From positions 9,177,001 through 9,241,000 of the forward strand of contig BSBM01000461.1 in assembly GCA_027924585.1 (NCBI GenBank): a stretch of DNA of 64,000 bases. The letters run 5' to 3'. The stretch's first letter is position 1. The number at the start of each line of letters is the position of its first letter. The notes beneath the pieces are model-generated. The model was given only the letters and a program-made list of their open reading frames with translations. It was not told the origin of the DNA and searched no databases. Made by a program: the position numbers and the translations under genes. The DNA comes from Larix kaempferi. Lineage: Eukaryota > Streptophyta > Pinopsida > Pinales > Pinaceae. Positions 35,123-47,640 of this stretch are shown here, one piece after another.

Positions 35123-35565
35123 ATTGGGTTTAAGTTTTTATTTACATACCGAATATCTTTTGGTTTATACAGATAAATATTATCTATTTATTTGTCCAAG
35201 ATTACCCAAATGATATAGACTAAGTCATCCTCCTCTGTGCTTAAGGCACGGGGTTCATAAAATAGACCCGTCCTGAAACCTGTTTAGGAAGGTGACACTA
35301 AAAAATAAAACAAACTATAGGACAGAGATCAAATCAAACACTTTCTCCATAGCTTATTCATTTATCTACATAGGTAGGGATTAGAGATCGATCAATTTGC
35401 ATCAACATGTTCATCTTATATATAACGTCTACAGATTTTTGATGGTCATAATAGAGATCAAATCCTTCTTTCAAAAAATAACTCTATTACATGTCATAAT
35501 ACCCAAATTCATATTTAAACGGAGCACACAGAGATTTTGATCTTTCTTTCAGGAAATAAGGTCAT

Positions 35566-35566
<1 letters not shown>

Positions 35567-35614
<48 letters not shown>
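35567..35614. repeat. (AG)n microsatellite, about 48 bp
   Basis: Uninterrupted AG dinucleotide run within AT-rich sequence. Confidence 0.95.
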
Positions 35615-35617
<3 letters not shown>

Positions 35618-38129
35618 AACAGATATCTAATCCTTAGTATTTTACATGAAGAGTCTTGGGATATGGTTTAAACAGAGTTCAAAACGATCCTTCTATTTGC
35701 AACTATTGTATAAAATAAACAGAGTTCAACATTTTCATACTAGATCCGAAATTGGTAAAAGTATTTAAAATATAGATGCAAAATCTAACCCTATAAAACA
35801 AATTGCAGAGTGCTAAATGAAACTAATCCGATCTCAAGATCGCTTTCCATATCCAAACCAAAGCTTAACAGTCAATAAGCAAATCAAGAAGAATCTCTAT
35901 GTACATACCCATAATGACAAGTGAGCCAATTGATGAAAGCATCGATGCATACAAACAATAAGAATTTCGATCAATAAATTAGCAGATATTTCCACGGATA
36001 GATGTTTACATCGACAATCAACAAAAAGGGAAGGATATTCTACCAGACTTTGAGGAAAAATAATAATGGTGGGACTACTAATTCGAAAAAACAATGTTGA
36101 CCTGATTCAACACAGATTCCTTGTTCTTCTCTAATCTTTACCGAGAGAAAATTGCATGTTATTCAATCAGCATTTAACAGTCACCAAGTGTTTTATCCAA
36201 AAAACAACTGAGTTTTCCAAATGATTTCAGCGTTATTAAATTTAAAAGTTCTACCTGATTACAATGACTTGTTAACCTCATGTTCAAGGTGAAGGTAGTT
36301 CTTCTTTTTAAAACAAAAATAATAGCTTCACAGAAAACATCAAGGCAAGAACCAGTCACTATAACAGCCAAATGAGCAAAAGGTTTATAGTTATTCAACA
36401 TACTCGACCTGAGATCGATTTCAATGTCTAAAATTGCCGAAACCTTTTTTTTCTTTTGGGTCCGCAAAAATAAATTTATTAATTATACACAGAGATCGAC
36501 ATTTAATCCCAAACATAGAGGTCTGATATTTCCAATTCGAATTACTCCCGTAATATATAACTTAACAGGGTTGTACATGTAGAAATCCAAATCACCTAAA
36601 TATTAACTCTTCTTCAATAATAATGATATAGAAATCTTTGTTCATTTCTATTTACCCAATAATTTGTAAATAGAGAAGCAAATTTTGTTGATAGAAGATC
36701 GATTCTTTCAACTGAGTGAAATATTCATAGGAAAGGTCCACTATATAAACACTGTAAATACAACTACACATAGTCAAATCACTCTATCAGAGTTTCGATC
36801 CACAAAATTACATAGGACCGAATCGTTTTAAACGGGGTTTCAAACCACGAGTTTACACAGGATATATTGTTTAACTACAAAAATTTAACCGATACAAATG
36901 AAGGATTCAACATTTTTCATATACAGGTCGATTGTACAGCAATCTGATTCTTAAATAAAAAGAAAAAAACATATGGTTATCGTCCAACGATCTAGTCTAC
37001 AAAAAAAAAATCTTTCCATATATAAACATTCGAATCATCATATATCATTTACATACCTGGAAAAAAAATCATGGGGAAAACAATTTTTTGGGGGAAAACT
37101 ACTTGCTTACATTCGATCTGAATTAAAGCCTTGTTACATAAATTTTCTCTTATAAGTTTGAACTTTTTTCGTTATAAGTAGATAACGTTACTGTAAAAGA
37201 AAGAGATTGTTTTTTTTTCCCATTTGCTTTTGAAGTTACCTTTGTTATAAAAAAACTAGAACCATTCTCTTTTTGCTAGTGGACTTTTCCATTTTTTCCT
37301 TGTAGAATTTGCCATCAACACCTAGAAGCCAATCAAAATGACTATAGTCCAAATAAGGACAACCAACTAACACCATAGTGGCCAATCATTCCATAAGCTT
37401 CCCTAGAATTAGTAACTTGCACTTGCCTTGGTTAATTTATATTACAACAAATACTTTTACTTACAATCATTTAGCTAAACACCCTATGTAGTCCAATTTT
37501 GAACTTTAGACTAAAAAGAAAAGGCTACCTAAAACTTGACATCTTAAACGTTGTTATTAAATTCTTTCTAGTTTTAACCAACTCACTTTTTATATTAATA
37601 TATATAACATTCTTCTCCATCTTTATGCACTAAATAAAAAGATCCATAGCTTGAATCTTTTGTCCTAGCAAGACAAAACTATGGTCCTAGCATACCATTA
37701 TCCTATTACTCATATGCAAGCAAGAATGTAAGCTAATATAAATGACAAATCTATGCATATCCTTGTATATTCGCCATTGCCAAATTCTGCTGGACACTAA
37801 CAAGTTTTTTTCACGAAAATATATTTCCTTTGTTCTTTGTTTACAAGAAAGCAACTTTCCTCCTTATTGTTATTTTTCCTGCCATGTGTTCTGCATGAAC
37901 ATCACAGCTTGATGATTTTGTTTATAATGATTTTTTTATTGGACAAGGTAAATGAGTTTGATAAATTTTATATAAGATATTAAGTTAAAAAATATATAAA
38001 TAAAATATGTTAATTTTAATTTACTAAGTTTATATAAATTTAATCAATTTTAATATTTTATTAGTATAATAATTTGAAGTAAATAATATATTTTACTTTA
38101 AAAATAAATCAATTAATTATTTTAATTCA

Positions 38130-38312
38130 TTATTAAACAATTTGTAATACCCTTCACTCCTCACCCATGTCATTGTAATTGAATATGAAATGTAAATGCA
38201 TTTATTTACTAGTTCCTATAATTATTAAAGAATTTGTAATATCTCTCACTCCTCATCCTTGTCATTGTAATTGAATATGAAATGTAAATGCATTTATGTA
38301 CTAGTTCTTAGT
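38130..38312. repeat. 92-bp tandem duplication with LTR-like start
   Basis: Copies at 38130-38221 and 38222-38312 share TTATTAAA, TTTGTAATA, CACTCCTC and TGTCATTGTAATTGAATATG with about ten differences. TGTAATAYC resembles a Ty3-gypsy LTR start. Confidence 0.85.
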
Positions 38313-39345
38313 ATGGAGCTTAAGGTCAAGGCCCCACCAGTGAACCTTATAAGACTTTAATTTCTTAGTAAAACCATGCACTAGTTAAAGCATGGTAACC
38401 TCATGGATATGATGTAAATGGGAAATAATGAAATAGAACTAAGAGGATTGAATGTGCACGGCAACAAAAACAAAAGAGACACTCACATCCACTAGAGCGA
38501 GAGGGTGAAGGAAATTAAAATATTAGGAATCCGATCAATGATGACTAGGTGTCATCATGGTGCCTATGGATGCTAAAGGAATAGCGAGAGATTATTGCTC
38601 CTCAAACATAGACCTCATAAGTATGATCAATATAAGATTATTATTAATCTCAAAAAGTTGGGTACAATATATGATTAATTGAGCTCATCATTATTAGGAT
38701 AAGTGTAGTGTTGTTTTTCATAAACAATCATACGGGGGAGATCTCTAAGAATTTTTAATGAAAATGTGTCTTTTATGACTAGAAGCCAACTTCACCTATA
38801 AGAACAATTTAATTATTGAAATCACTACTAAAGATAAATAAAGTGATTAAAAAAGAGAATAATTATATTGAGAAAAGAATCACCATTATAAACATATCTA
38901 TTAATCCCATAGTCAATTCCCTTTACCAAGAACATATTTTATGACATAACCTATATATATGTATGTTGGAATAATCATGGCTAGTACACATATTAAAAAT
39001 GAAAGGCATATTAATACATGGATTAGATTATAAGAAATGAACAACACATTAATGCGTGGCCTTGATTTTGGTACTTAAAATAAAATTTAAAAAAAAAGGA
39101 GAAATAAAATCATAAAAAGAAAACAAAAACATAGGAAGAGTTGAGTTTATAAATTATATATATATTATTTTTAATTTAAATTCTATACATACAAAATATA
39201 TTTTATTTCTCATTTAAATTCTATACATACTATATATAGTGTATGGGATTTAAATTAAAGAGTGGCATGTGTATATGTAGGTATTTTTAAAAAGAAATCA
39301 TTTTTATGAAAAAAAAATGTATATAAAATTAATATGTAGGAAAAT

Positions 39346-39655
39346 GGCAGCCTCTGGGACAGAGAGCCAGCCACTGCTTTTGTTTTTTGATTTTCTTGTT
39401 GATTGTTGAAGGAGGAGGGAGGCCTATTTGATAGAGAACCATCCCGTTGCTTTGTATTTTTGTTTTGTTTTTGTTTTTTTATAAATCATTGAATGAAGAG
39501 GGTGACCTCCTCCTCATATTTTTTTGTTAAAAACTGATTTAACAATGTGCAAAGGGGGCAGACTCATTGATAGAGACTCGGCCCATTGTTTATTGTTGAT
39601 ATTTGGTTAATCTCTGCAGAAGAAGAAGGCCTCTTTGATAGAACACTACGCTCGA
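39346..39655. repeat. degenerate 70-140-bp repeat abutting the kelch pseudogene
   Basis: Four diverged units share GGCCTCTTTGATAGAGA, then CC and GCTTTGT/TTG-rich tracts. Unit starts are near 39346, 39418, 39555 and 39625. The last unit runs straight into the kelch reading frame. Confidence 0.55.
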
Positions 39656-40160
39656 ACCGATCACACGCATGAGTACTATGTCCACTAGTAACGATAAATT
39701 TTCCATGGATAAAAGCACCATAGCACTCGTCCCGCTCTTGGCTCATGTCCGGAAGAATCTTCCACATTGTAAACTGCTGCTCCTCGGAGAGCATTTACCT
39801 CGTCGTCATGTCCTCCGGCAACATAAACAAGTCCTTCCGGCGACACGGAGCAAGCGCCGGAGATTCGAACCAGTGGCATGTCGGCACCGCGGCTCCACTT
39901 ACCAGATAGGAAATCGTAGATGAAAACGGTGTTTAGCGCCTCCCGGACGTTGAGGTCGGAGGGTTTCCATCGGCCTATCAAAATCAGCTTTTGATTCACA
40001 TAAACGCAATTGCAAAAGAGTGGAAATCCAAGATGACGAACTGGAAATACGGGAAGGCGAGCGAGTGTTTCTCAGGTGCCTTGCAGAGGGTCATACACAG
40101 TAACCAGAATTTGTAGATCATTGTCTGTGTAGTTAGCTGGATATTCTCGGATTTCGATCA
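39620..40160 (-). pseudogene. F-box/kelch-repeat (KFB-type) protein pseudogene, partial
   Basis: Minus-strand kelch repeats typical of plant F-box/kelch proteins that direct ubiquitin ligases to targets such as phenylalanine ammonia-lyase. From the right: LVTVYDPLQGT-TGA-ETLARLP (Trp expected at the stop), LGFPLFCNCVYVNQKLILIG, FIYDFLSGKW, SEGLVYVAGGHDDEVNALRG, AVYN, then after a ~10-14-base deletion WKILPDMSQERDECYG and GKFIVTSGHST. The frame ends at FERS, inside a kelch blade, where the flanking repeat begins. A second frameshift lies near 40150. The N-terminal F-box is not recognisable. Typical KFBs are ~350-400 residues; about 170 are recognisable here. It contrasts with the AT-rich surroundings by its higher GC. 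Confidence 0.85.
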
Positions 40161-41264
40161 AACATATACATTGCTGGGAAGTCCCATGATTTTTTCTGTC
40201 TTGATAGAACTGGGGGCTTTTCACCACGGTCTCTCATCTTCCGCAGACTGCTGTGAGGTTGTGATGGGATGTGTAAGCCACTCTCAGCAAACACTGTCGA
40301 CCTAATTCGCTTGGGAGACCTGGAAAAAGCTCCATAATCAATGGCACAATATGTTGACAAAATACGAAGAGAGAAAGTTCCTGTACGAGGATGAGTCTCG
40401 GAATAGATTTGCAAGTCTAGGGTTTTATATCCTTAACCTGAAAGAAGAGGCGGCTTGCGCGGCACTTTTTGTGGAGTTTGGTCAACGGTAGACACATTTT
40501 GGGCATCGGATAACTGGCACTCAAATGGCCTCGTCTTTCCTGGGATTTGTTCCCTTCTTCTATAAAAATCGGTGGAATTGTAGTTTGACCCCATTTACTG
40601 TGGAACTGTGTTTTTAGGGTTTTTGTCCTTTTTAAGACGATCTCGGGCTGATTTGAGTACAGTTATCACATGCTCACATTTTTAGGAAAATGTCCCTTCA
40701 TACCGGCTAATTTGAGTTCTTTGGAGTTTATCATTTTTTGAAAAATAAAAATTTGGCTAAGTTATTGTATCCAATTAGGCTCAATAAAAGTTTGGCTAAA
40801 TTCGGTAGAAACAAGGATTTTTGAGAAATAGAAATGTCTTCCAACAAATAAAAGAGTGAATTTTAAGATTCAATGTTAGGTTTATTTTATAATTTTGCGT
40901 TTAAAGTAAAATTTCTATAAACTAATAAAAAATTAAGTAAACAAAAAATTTACAATATTAATTTTAAAACTAAAAATATATGTATTTCAATTAATTAAGA
41001 TTAAAATAATTAATTAGATTATATAAATAGATCGAAGTTATTTGTTAAATAGAAATTTTGACATAAGATGTCAATTTAAAAACCATTAAATTGCTTTGTA
41101 CTTTGTTTGGATACTAGTTTAACTTGTGGTGGTGAACACTCATAGGTCACAAGTTAAGTGCCATGAGCAAGTTACTTGTTTTTTTTGTTCTCGTTCTCTA
41201 TGCTTAGTTGTAATCACCTTTGCCTTAGTTACATGTTATTTTTTTAGTTATTTTTTATATTTTT
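40161..41264. other. AT-rich stretch between kelch pseudogene and repeat X1
   Basis: 40161-40440 reads on the minus strand as a poorly conserved ORF (QIYSETHPRTGTF) with no F-box motif, possibly the degraded N-terminal side of the kelch gene. ATATAAAACCCTAG on the minus strand at about 40418-40430 is TATA-like. Beyond 40570 the sequence is A/T-rich and without ORFs. Confidence 0.4.
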
Positions 41265-43635
41265 TTGTATAATTGTTTATTTCAAATTTTGAATGACACC
41301 CATTAAACAATCTAGACCTAGGGAAAGTATAGATGGTAGTCCACCCCAAATTCTACTAGCACACCCACTTACTTGTTTTCTATGCATCACAAGTTATATG
41401 TTGATTATGTGTCAACTACCTCCCCCTCAAATCTTGGAAAAGCATAGAGGGTAGTCCACCCCAAAATTCTAAGATATAAACACCTATCACCTATGGTTGT
41501 AACAAGTTGTTTTCACATCTAAAAACTATTATTATAACATAAAAACTATTAAATCTAAAAACAAAAACAAAAAAATAATCTAAATTCATATATATTGAAT
41601 ATAAAAAACTAGATTAATGTTTAATAACTATAACTTTATAATATGAATTTGTCTAAAAACCCATTTCTTAAAAGAATAACACTTACAAAACTAGAAACTA
41701 AAAAAAAAAACTATTTATATTGATAAAACTAAAAATATCTATTAATAATAAATAATAAAATTATGTTATCAATATTTATTTAACAATTAAACCATTCTAA
41801 TAGTTAATAATTAAGAACCTATAATCTTGCATAACCACTGAAATTTACCAACTTATTGACTTGTGTGATGTAAATTTGTTCTTCAAAACACTAAGTTCAA
41901 CACCAAAAGTGAATTCAAGATTCAATTTCTTAGAAGAATTTCTTAGATTACCATAAATAAACCAACTATAATGTACAACTAGCAAGCATATTTCAATATA
42001 ATATTCATGTGTTGTAACTAGTTTGGACCCTTTTGGACCACACTTTTTCTAATGGCTCACTTGACATGGTCATTTTTTAAGTTGATTTCAACAAACTTTC
42101 ATCGCTAGATCCCAACAAAAATAAATTCAAAATGTAAAACCATTAACTACCAACTTTTGTTCCAAGTTAGAGAGGAATTTGGAGGACAAAATGGGTTTGC
42201 TTGTATGGGTTTTCTTAAAGTATCTGGTCTAGAAGGATCCCGTAAAAAAATGCTTCATCGGAAATTATAATGGCATGACCAAATGATGCTCGATCAATCA
42301 CATGAAACTGAATTCGTAACAAACACATCTGGTAGTGATCCGAAAATGGGTAAAAATCACTTTTCTTCCATTCACAAATACTTAATCCAATTCTAAATTT
42401 CTCAATAATCATAAAGAAATTGGCATAATAAATCAATTTCAATCTTCGACAATTTGGAGATTTCACAAAACACACATGAAAAAGATACATAAACCAGAAT
42501 TGTTAACGGAATTCGTCATGCCGCCTGACTACGTCTTCGGACTCATTGAAACTTTGAGTCGCTTTATTATCTCCTTCAAAGATATATGGATTTCATAAGT
42601 ACAATTGCATGATCTTCACTTCAAGTGTCTCATTCCCATCTTGGGATGCCTTCCTCTTCCTCACCAAGAAGAACTAAGGCTCTCACATGAACTGAATTGT
42701 TTCTCCCATCTTGGGATGAAATTTCTCATACAAACCTTACTTGAAAAGTTTCTCCAACAGAGCCCTACTTTCCTTCTCCAAATGAGAGGATTTTAAAGCC
42801 TTTACATGGATGATTACTTATCACATATGTTAAGGAGAATATCTCTCCCATGATCCCCTAAATTAGGATCAAGAGACACCTTAAAGGATAGGTGGAGAAA
42901 TGGTCTCATCTATTTCCATGAAGATATCAACACTCCCTTAGGACTAGGAAACCAATTGGTGAGGTGTATTCTCACATCTCATTAAATTTACTTTATAAAT
43001 TTAAAAGAGAATTTATATGAGCACTTTCATATTTTCCCTTTTACATAGTTTTCATTGAACTTTCAATTTTAATGTGAAATACACTTTGTTCAATGTCATA
43101 TGAACGTTTTTTGGAAAAACCTCATTTTTTCCATAATTTCAACATGTAATTTCTTTCATATACAAAGCCCCTTTAACCCCGTTCAAATTGCATTACGAAG
43201 CTCTTCATCGATTGAATACCTTTGGTGAGAATGAAAACCTTCTGCATTCTTCGACTATGGAGATCCTCCTAGATCAGGTAGGCCTTCTCAGATTCATAAA
43301 ATAATCTTCTGCAGGCAAAATGCATCTATCCTCACTATTATGAAATAGTCTATCCTCCTCCTTGAGCAAGGATTTTATTGCATTCAAGCAAGCTGATTTT
43401 ATAAGCCAAGAAGTCCCAATTTGAGAGGAGAATGTAGTTTCTAAAATAGCCATGCTATTAAAAAATTGGGTGATGGGATGAGAGAGAGAGGGGTCTTTTA
43501 ACTTTAAAATACCCATTATTTAGCATTCCTATTGTAATGCCCCATTTTGACCTTATTAACTAAACTAATTTGCTTATTACTGTGAGTCTTCATCAGTTTG
43601 ATGACACTGTGGACATATGGTTTTATTATCTTGTA
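41265..43635. repeat. repeat X, copy 1 (2.4 kb)
   Basis: Matches 60204-62703 in the same orientation, by eye about 92-95 percent, with scattered indels. Both copies start at TTGTATAATTGTTTATTT and end at GGTTTTATTAT. The 3' ~100 bases begin TGTAATGCCCCATTTTGACC (43533), an LTR-like start. The distance between copies is 18.9 kb. Confidence 0.9.
43274..43516 (-). pseudogene. exon-like ORF in repeat X1, unknown gene
   Basis: An 80-codon minus-strand frame containing SSQIGTSWLIKSACLNAIKS and LLKEEDRLFHNSEDRCILPA. The copy at 62342-62584 is open over the same length with about thirteen amino-acid differences and no indel. A second frame at 42215-42490 (minus, containing SDHYQMCLLRIQFHV) is degraded in the other copy. 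The high ratio of replacement changes suggests neutral drift. I do not recognise the protein. It may be a captured host exon. Confidence 0.35.
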
Positions 43636-44809
43636 TAGATTATATATATGTGTGTGATGTTAATGTTATGAATTATATTCATGTTTTGATTATGTCTCTA
43701 GCATGCAAATTTACTAAATGATGGGTACATGGCTACAGAGTTAAAAGTTAATTGTTGAATGGATAAATATGATACCAGGTGCATGGTACATAGAAATGAA
43801 TTGCATTGTTGTTCATTAGAAATGAAATGTATATCCATGTCAATGATTGCACGATATTCTCAATTATGTGTTTGGAGACTAACCTACAAGTTAAAAGAGC
43901 TAAGTGGTAGCTGGATCCTACAAGGAGGGAGTACCTCGGGGACATGGGTTCCAAAATATAAATGGTATGCAACTGATGCATTATTTTTTTAGCATGAGTA
44001 TTGTATTATTATCATGATGTATGGGTAGGTGTGGGGTTTCAGGAAACTCAACTATCAAAATTGGTTATTCGATGACAAAACCTGAGTACGACAGTCGCAA
44101 TGCGGTAACTATGTCAAGGTAGACATATCCCCTTATCCATAGGAGGGGTTGAGGCATTGCCCACCGTTTATCCTTGGAACCCGGAGTCATGGGAGGGTCG
44201 CGCTACAGCGCACTCCCTAAGGTGTGTGATGATGACCAGTATTTTCCTGCTGGGGAAGCTTGGTAGATGTAGTCGACACTTCCGCTTACAGGTTCTAACT
44301 AGAGCCGGTCATGGCGTGACGCTTCAAGATAGTCCATTATAGGAAGGATATGATGTGGAAGTTAGTTGTGAACTAGGTAGAAGGAGGTAGGTAGATAGGT
44401 ATGTCATAGAAGAAATAAGGGAAACATAATTTACTGTGTGTGTACTGAAAACCTTTCCTTGATTCTTATGTTGTAATTCAGTATGTTGTTTCATGTATTA
44501 TGATAAATGGAGATAGTCATTCAAATTCTTATCTCGGTATGTGTCTACGGATAGTGATTTATGTAATTATGTGGTATGTTTGTTTTAGTACTATTACTGT
44601 ACCTACACGAGGTATGGAATCCATAGCTACGCTTACATAACTCACCTATATATGTTGGTATTAGTTATCTACTATACTATTAGAGTTATGCTTGAATGCA
44701 TTGTGATTGTGAATAAATTATGTTGGGAATTAATTATTACATATGTAGTTATGCATTGATATAATTGTGTCAGGTTATACATGGAAGTTTTAATTGTAGT
44801 TAAGGTTAA
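43533..44809 (+). repeat. LTR-like segment D, left part, interrupted by element C
   Basis: Starts TGTAATGCCCCATTTTGACC, which resembles the element B LTR start. It contains a GC-richer block (about 44040-44340, with CGGAGTCATGGG and TCGCGCTACAGCG). Element C is inserted at 44809 and the sequence resumes at 52504. The right end is not clear, and no primer site follows in the window. Small ORFs here are not supported. Confidence 0.45.
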
Positions 44810-45654
44810 TGTTGAATCAAACCTAGTCGACAAGGATTCCCATCACTGTGAACACCAACCCACCGCGATCTCCCTGAGCAACGCCCTAGGTAGGTTTTAC
44901 CCTGCCCAACAACACCTGCAGAGCAGATGGGGTCTCACCCGAGGTGATCAAGGGAGAGTCGACGGAACCATGTTTCCTCCGAATGAAGGAGGATGCATGT
45001 GGCATCGACTACTTAATCTTATTGCAACATTCAATAGTAAATATATGCATTCACTTCGACATTATTAGACTCGTAGCATCATTTAATGGAAACATTCATT
45101 GTTGCAGCAGATTATAGCAGTAAAACTACTATTGCATTAAAGAAACATTGCATTACCATCAAAAGACAGAAGACACAGCAGGATTGCATAGTATAGTTTC
45201 ATCACATCATATTATTACTGCAAAAACCCAATACAATGCCTCTACAGATCATAGATTTCAGCAATATCTCTCAATCTCAGAGCATACGCACAAACCGTAA
45301 ATCAAAAACTTCTCTTCTTTTTCCCTTCTCCTTACAACCTACAACTTTATGTCTATATATAGGCTTTTCCTTTGCAATGGTTGTCCACTTACTAACAACT
45401 TCCTAACCAACTCTTGGACAAATGACCCAAAATCTAATTGACACGGTCCAAATGACCCAAAACCTGCCTACTACGGTACAATTAGCTCAAAATTACATTT
45501 CATATGGTCCAATGACCCAAAAACCCGCCTATTGTGGTACAAATGACTCAAAAAATACATAAAATAATCGAGCCTTCTTCCTTCCGCGACTTCGTCTAAC
45601 GTGTCATAGCATCATCGATGCTGCAATTCTTCCTTATCAAACTGCCTGCCAACA
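44810..45654 (-). repeat. 3' LTR of element C
   Basis: 845 bp; on the minus strand it begins TGTTGGCAG and ends in CA. It is preceded on the minus strand by a short purine-rich GTTGGGGGCT tract at 45655-45664. Confidence 0.9.
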
Positions 45655-46421
45655 AGCCCCCAACACAATCCTGTGGCTCACCCTTGAACCACGTCAACTG
45701 GAAATGGTGTATTCTACTAAGGGTGAACTATAGTTCTGCAACTGTTCTTGCTATCTGGATCGTGCGGTGTCATCCTACTCCTTCTTTTGATCATCTGCTC
45801 GCTGTTATGTACTTCTTTCCGAAAAGTGAACTCTTCCCGGCTTACTATCGCAGACGTTGCAAACTCATCCTCCAGTATTGAGAGATCAATTGTAGACGAA
45901 GAGGAATTTTTCAAGCAACGCCAGGGTGTAAAAATGGCCAGTGGTTCTGGCACATCTATTTCGCACCAGTAAGCACAGTTTACAGGGGCCCGGGGGTGAC
46001 GAACCCCCCCTTTTGTGTGGTCGCAGGGACCATGAGACTTTGAACTATAACCAACTGCCTAGACATCTCTGATGAGACTTAATGATGGTAACCCTGGAGT
46101 GTCCGAGGCACAGCTTGCTCCAACTGCTCATGTACACTCGTGGTTCGGGCCCTTAGCGCACTGGGTGTGCTACCATAGGAAATAAAATGGATCATTTCCA
46201 CAACCTCCTTGGAATTCCTAACTTAGCTAGATGCCTGAGCATGTCGTACCATAACCCCTCTTAACTGAAACAACCTTTGTGATCTTAATCTCCTTAGGTC
46301 CTATATTTATAAATTGCATTCAGCTGTTCATCTTCCTTGGCACTCCTTTGCACCACCTGCTCACACTCCAGGGTAATCATAATATTCCGTTGTTCCATGT
46401 GAGTATTGTCCTGACTTCAAA

Positions 46422-46754
46422 TCAATCGTACTTCTTCCTGTTTCCCTGCATGCAAAAATGTGCGAAGAATCCCTTTGGCCATGATATCATGGTGGATGCC
46501 TCATGCCAACCATGCAAACCATCCCTCCAGGTGCCATCGGCCATGCTGCCTCGGTGTATCCCTAATTCCAAACGTGCTTTATTCTGGCACAATCTAAATC
46601 GACTAACGATCATATCCGTCAAAAAGGAAAAAGTCCCATCTACATAATGATTTTTGATGTGACCCAATCGCAACGCTGCTACTTGTCGCAGACCACTCCA
46701 TACTTGCGGTAGAAGCCTCCCTGCTTCCTCATTCTGTCCTTGTTGGTGTGCCAT
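46422..46754 (-). CDS. 110-codon 3' ORF of element C, unknown
   Basis: Open minus-strand frame beginning MAHQQGQNEEAGRLLPQVWS between integrase and the 3' LTR. It holds basic stretches (RLCQNKARLELGIHRG) and no transmembrane segment or known motif. Athila and some Tat elements carry extra 3' ORFs, sometimes env-like; nothing here looks like an envelope. It may be chance coding in a non-coding tail. The remaining 45665-46421 has no credible ORF. Confidence 0.3.
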   Translation of the reverse strand: MAHQQGQNEEAGRLLPQVWSGLRQVAALRLGHIKNHYVDGTFSFLTDMIVSRFRLCQNKARLELGIHRGSMADGTWRDGLHGWHEASTMISWPKGFFAHFCMQGNRKKYD

Positions 46755-46804
46755 CTTGCCACCAATCGATCTACACTCTTCTATTTTTTATTTTTTTTTC
46801 TCGA

Positions 46805-47365
46805 TGCGACTCAGGCATCGCACTGTTCCAAGCCCGACCGATAGGGATTCAACCTGCTACCATTAATCAATTTTGGGAGCATCGCCCCATCCAAGTGCTG
46901 CAACTATACTGCTCCTCCTGAAGTAATGCTACTAATGCGATACAGACCAAGCCAATGCATCTGCAATTTTCCTGGATGTTTCATAAATTTACTGTCGTAC
47001 AACAACACCAAATCACCTTGTTGAAACTGTTTGTTCTTGATGTGGCGATCATGCCAAGCCTTCTGGCGATCCTTCTCCACACCCTGATGAAAATCGATGA
47101 TAAAGTGATATTCCTTCAGTGATCTTACTGCATGAGACGTTCCTCTAATGCTGTCACAACATCCATACCAGTTGCTGCCGCTATGCGCAGACTCGGAATG
47201 ATATACTCCATAGGCATAACCACTTCTTTCGCATACACCATCTTGACCAGTGTCTGTCCTATCAGTCGTTTGCATGTGGTGCGATAGGCCCACAATACTG
47301 CTGGGATTTTGAGATCCCAGTCATCGCGGTTCACATTACACACCTTTGCAGCGCATGCTCCAATA
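46805..47365 (-). pseudogene. integrase C-terminal part of element C
   Basis: Starts at [20 protein letters not shown] (about 47340), the conserved end of the integrase core, then continues [14 protein letters not shown]. After a frame change it continues VEKDRQKAWHDRHIKNKQF, QQGDLVLLYDSKFMKHPGKL and LGLYRISSITSGGAV to about 46904, with LQHLDGAMLPKLINGSRLNP to about 46805. These are the GPY/F-type C-terminal domain features of plant Ty3-gypsy integrases. The catalytic DDE residues and zinc finger are absent. Confidence 0.85.
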
Positions 47366-47640
47366 TCTTAGAAAATATGTCCCGAAATATGGAGCAAATC
47401 AGTGACCTTTCTTATCATCTCATCATCCCAGTAATCCCCAACACTTGCGAACTTCAAATTATCCTCTGTCCCAATGTTAACCTTACGGATCTTTAGCGGC
47501 TGACTAATCGGATTGCTTGGCGCATCCGGTGGTACTACAACACAATTTCCTTCTGATTCCGGGATATTCACATTCCGCGGATGATCACCATCTTCTGGCC
47601 CACCACTGATATTGAAGCATTCCATGAGAGTCTACATCTG
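47366..47640 (-). pseudogene. linker normally preceding RT in element C
   Basis: KIRKVNIGTEDNLKFASVGD and YWDDEMIRKVTDLLH form the conserved lead-in to the Ty3-gypsy RT. After LLHISGHIF and a TAA the same frame passes straight into [12 protein letters not shown] of integrase. The expected RT (LPPRR/FxDD motifs) is absent, so the junction near 47350-47390 is an internal deletion that happens to keep the frame. Confidence 0.75.

Larger units (their letters stand above)
35123..39345. other. AT-rich stretch without recognisable genes
   Basis: No supported gene on either strand. Words such as GATCGATT, CAGAGTTTCGATCC and AGAGATCGAC (about 36400-36900) give it a texture like the array at 2.8-3.3 kb, but no alignable copy was established. 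The part at 37950-38130 is almost pure A/T. After 38312 a segment with CAAGGCCCCACCA (about 38330) recalls the element B LTR near 18890 and may be a distant LTR relic. Confidence 0.5.

Noticed and set aside
39669-39923. Plus-strand 84-codon ORF
   Set aside because: Antisense of the kelch pseudogene, whose minus-strand reading is clearly the coding one.
42215-42490. Minus-strand frame as a LINE endonuclease (SDHY motif)
   Set aside because: Only a four-residue resemblance; no other LINE motif nearby and no RT.
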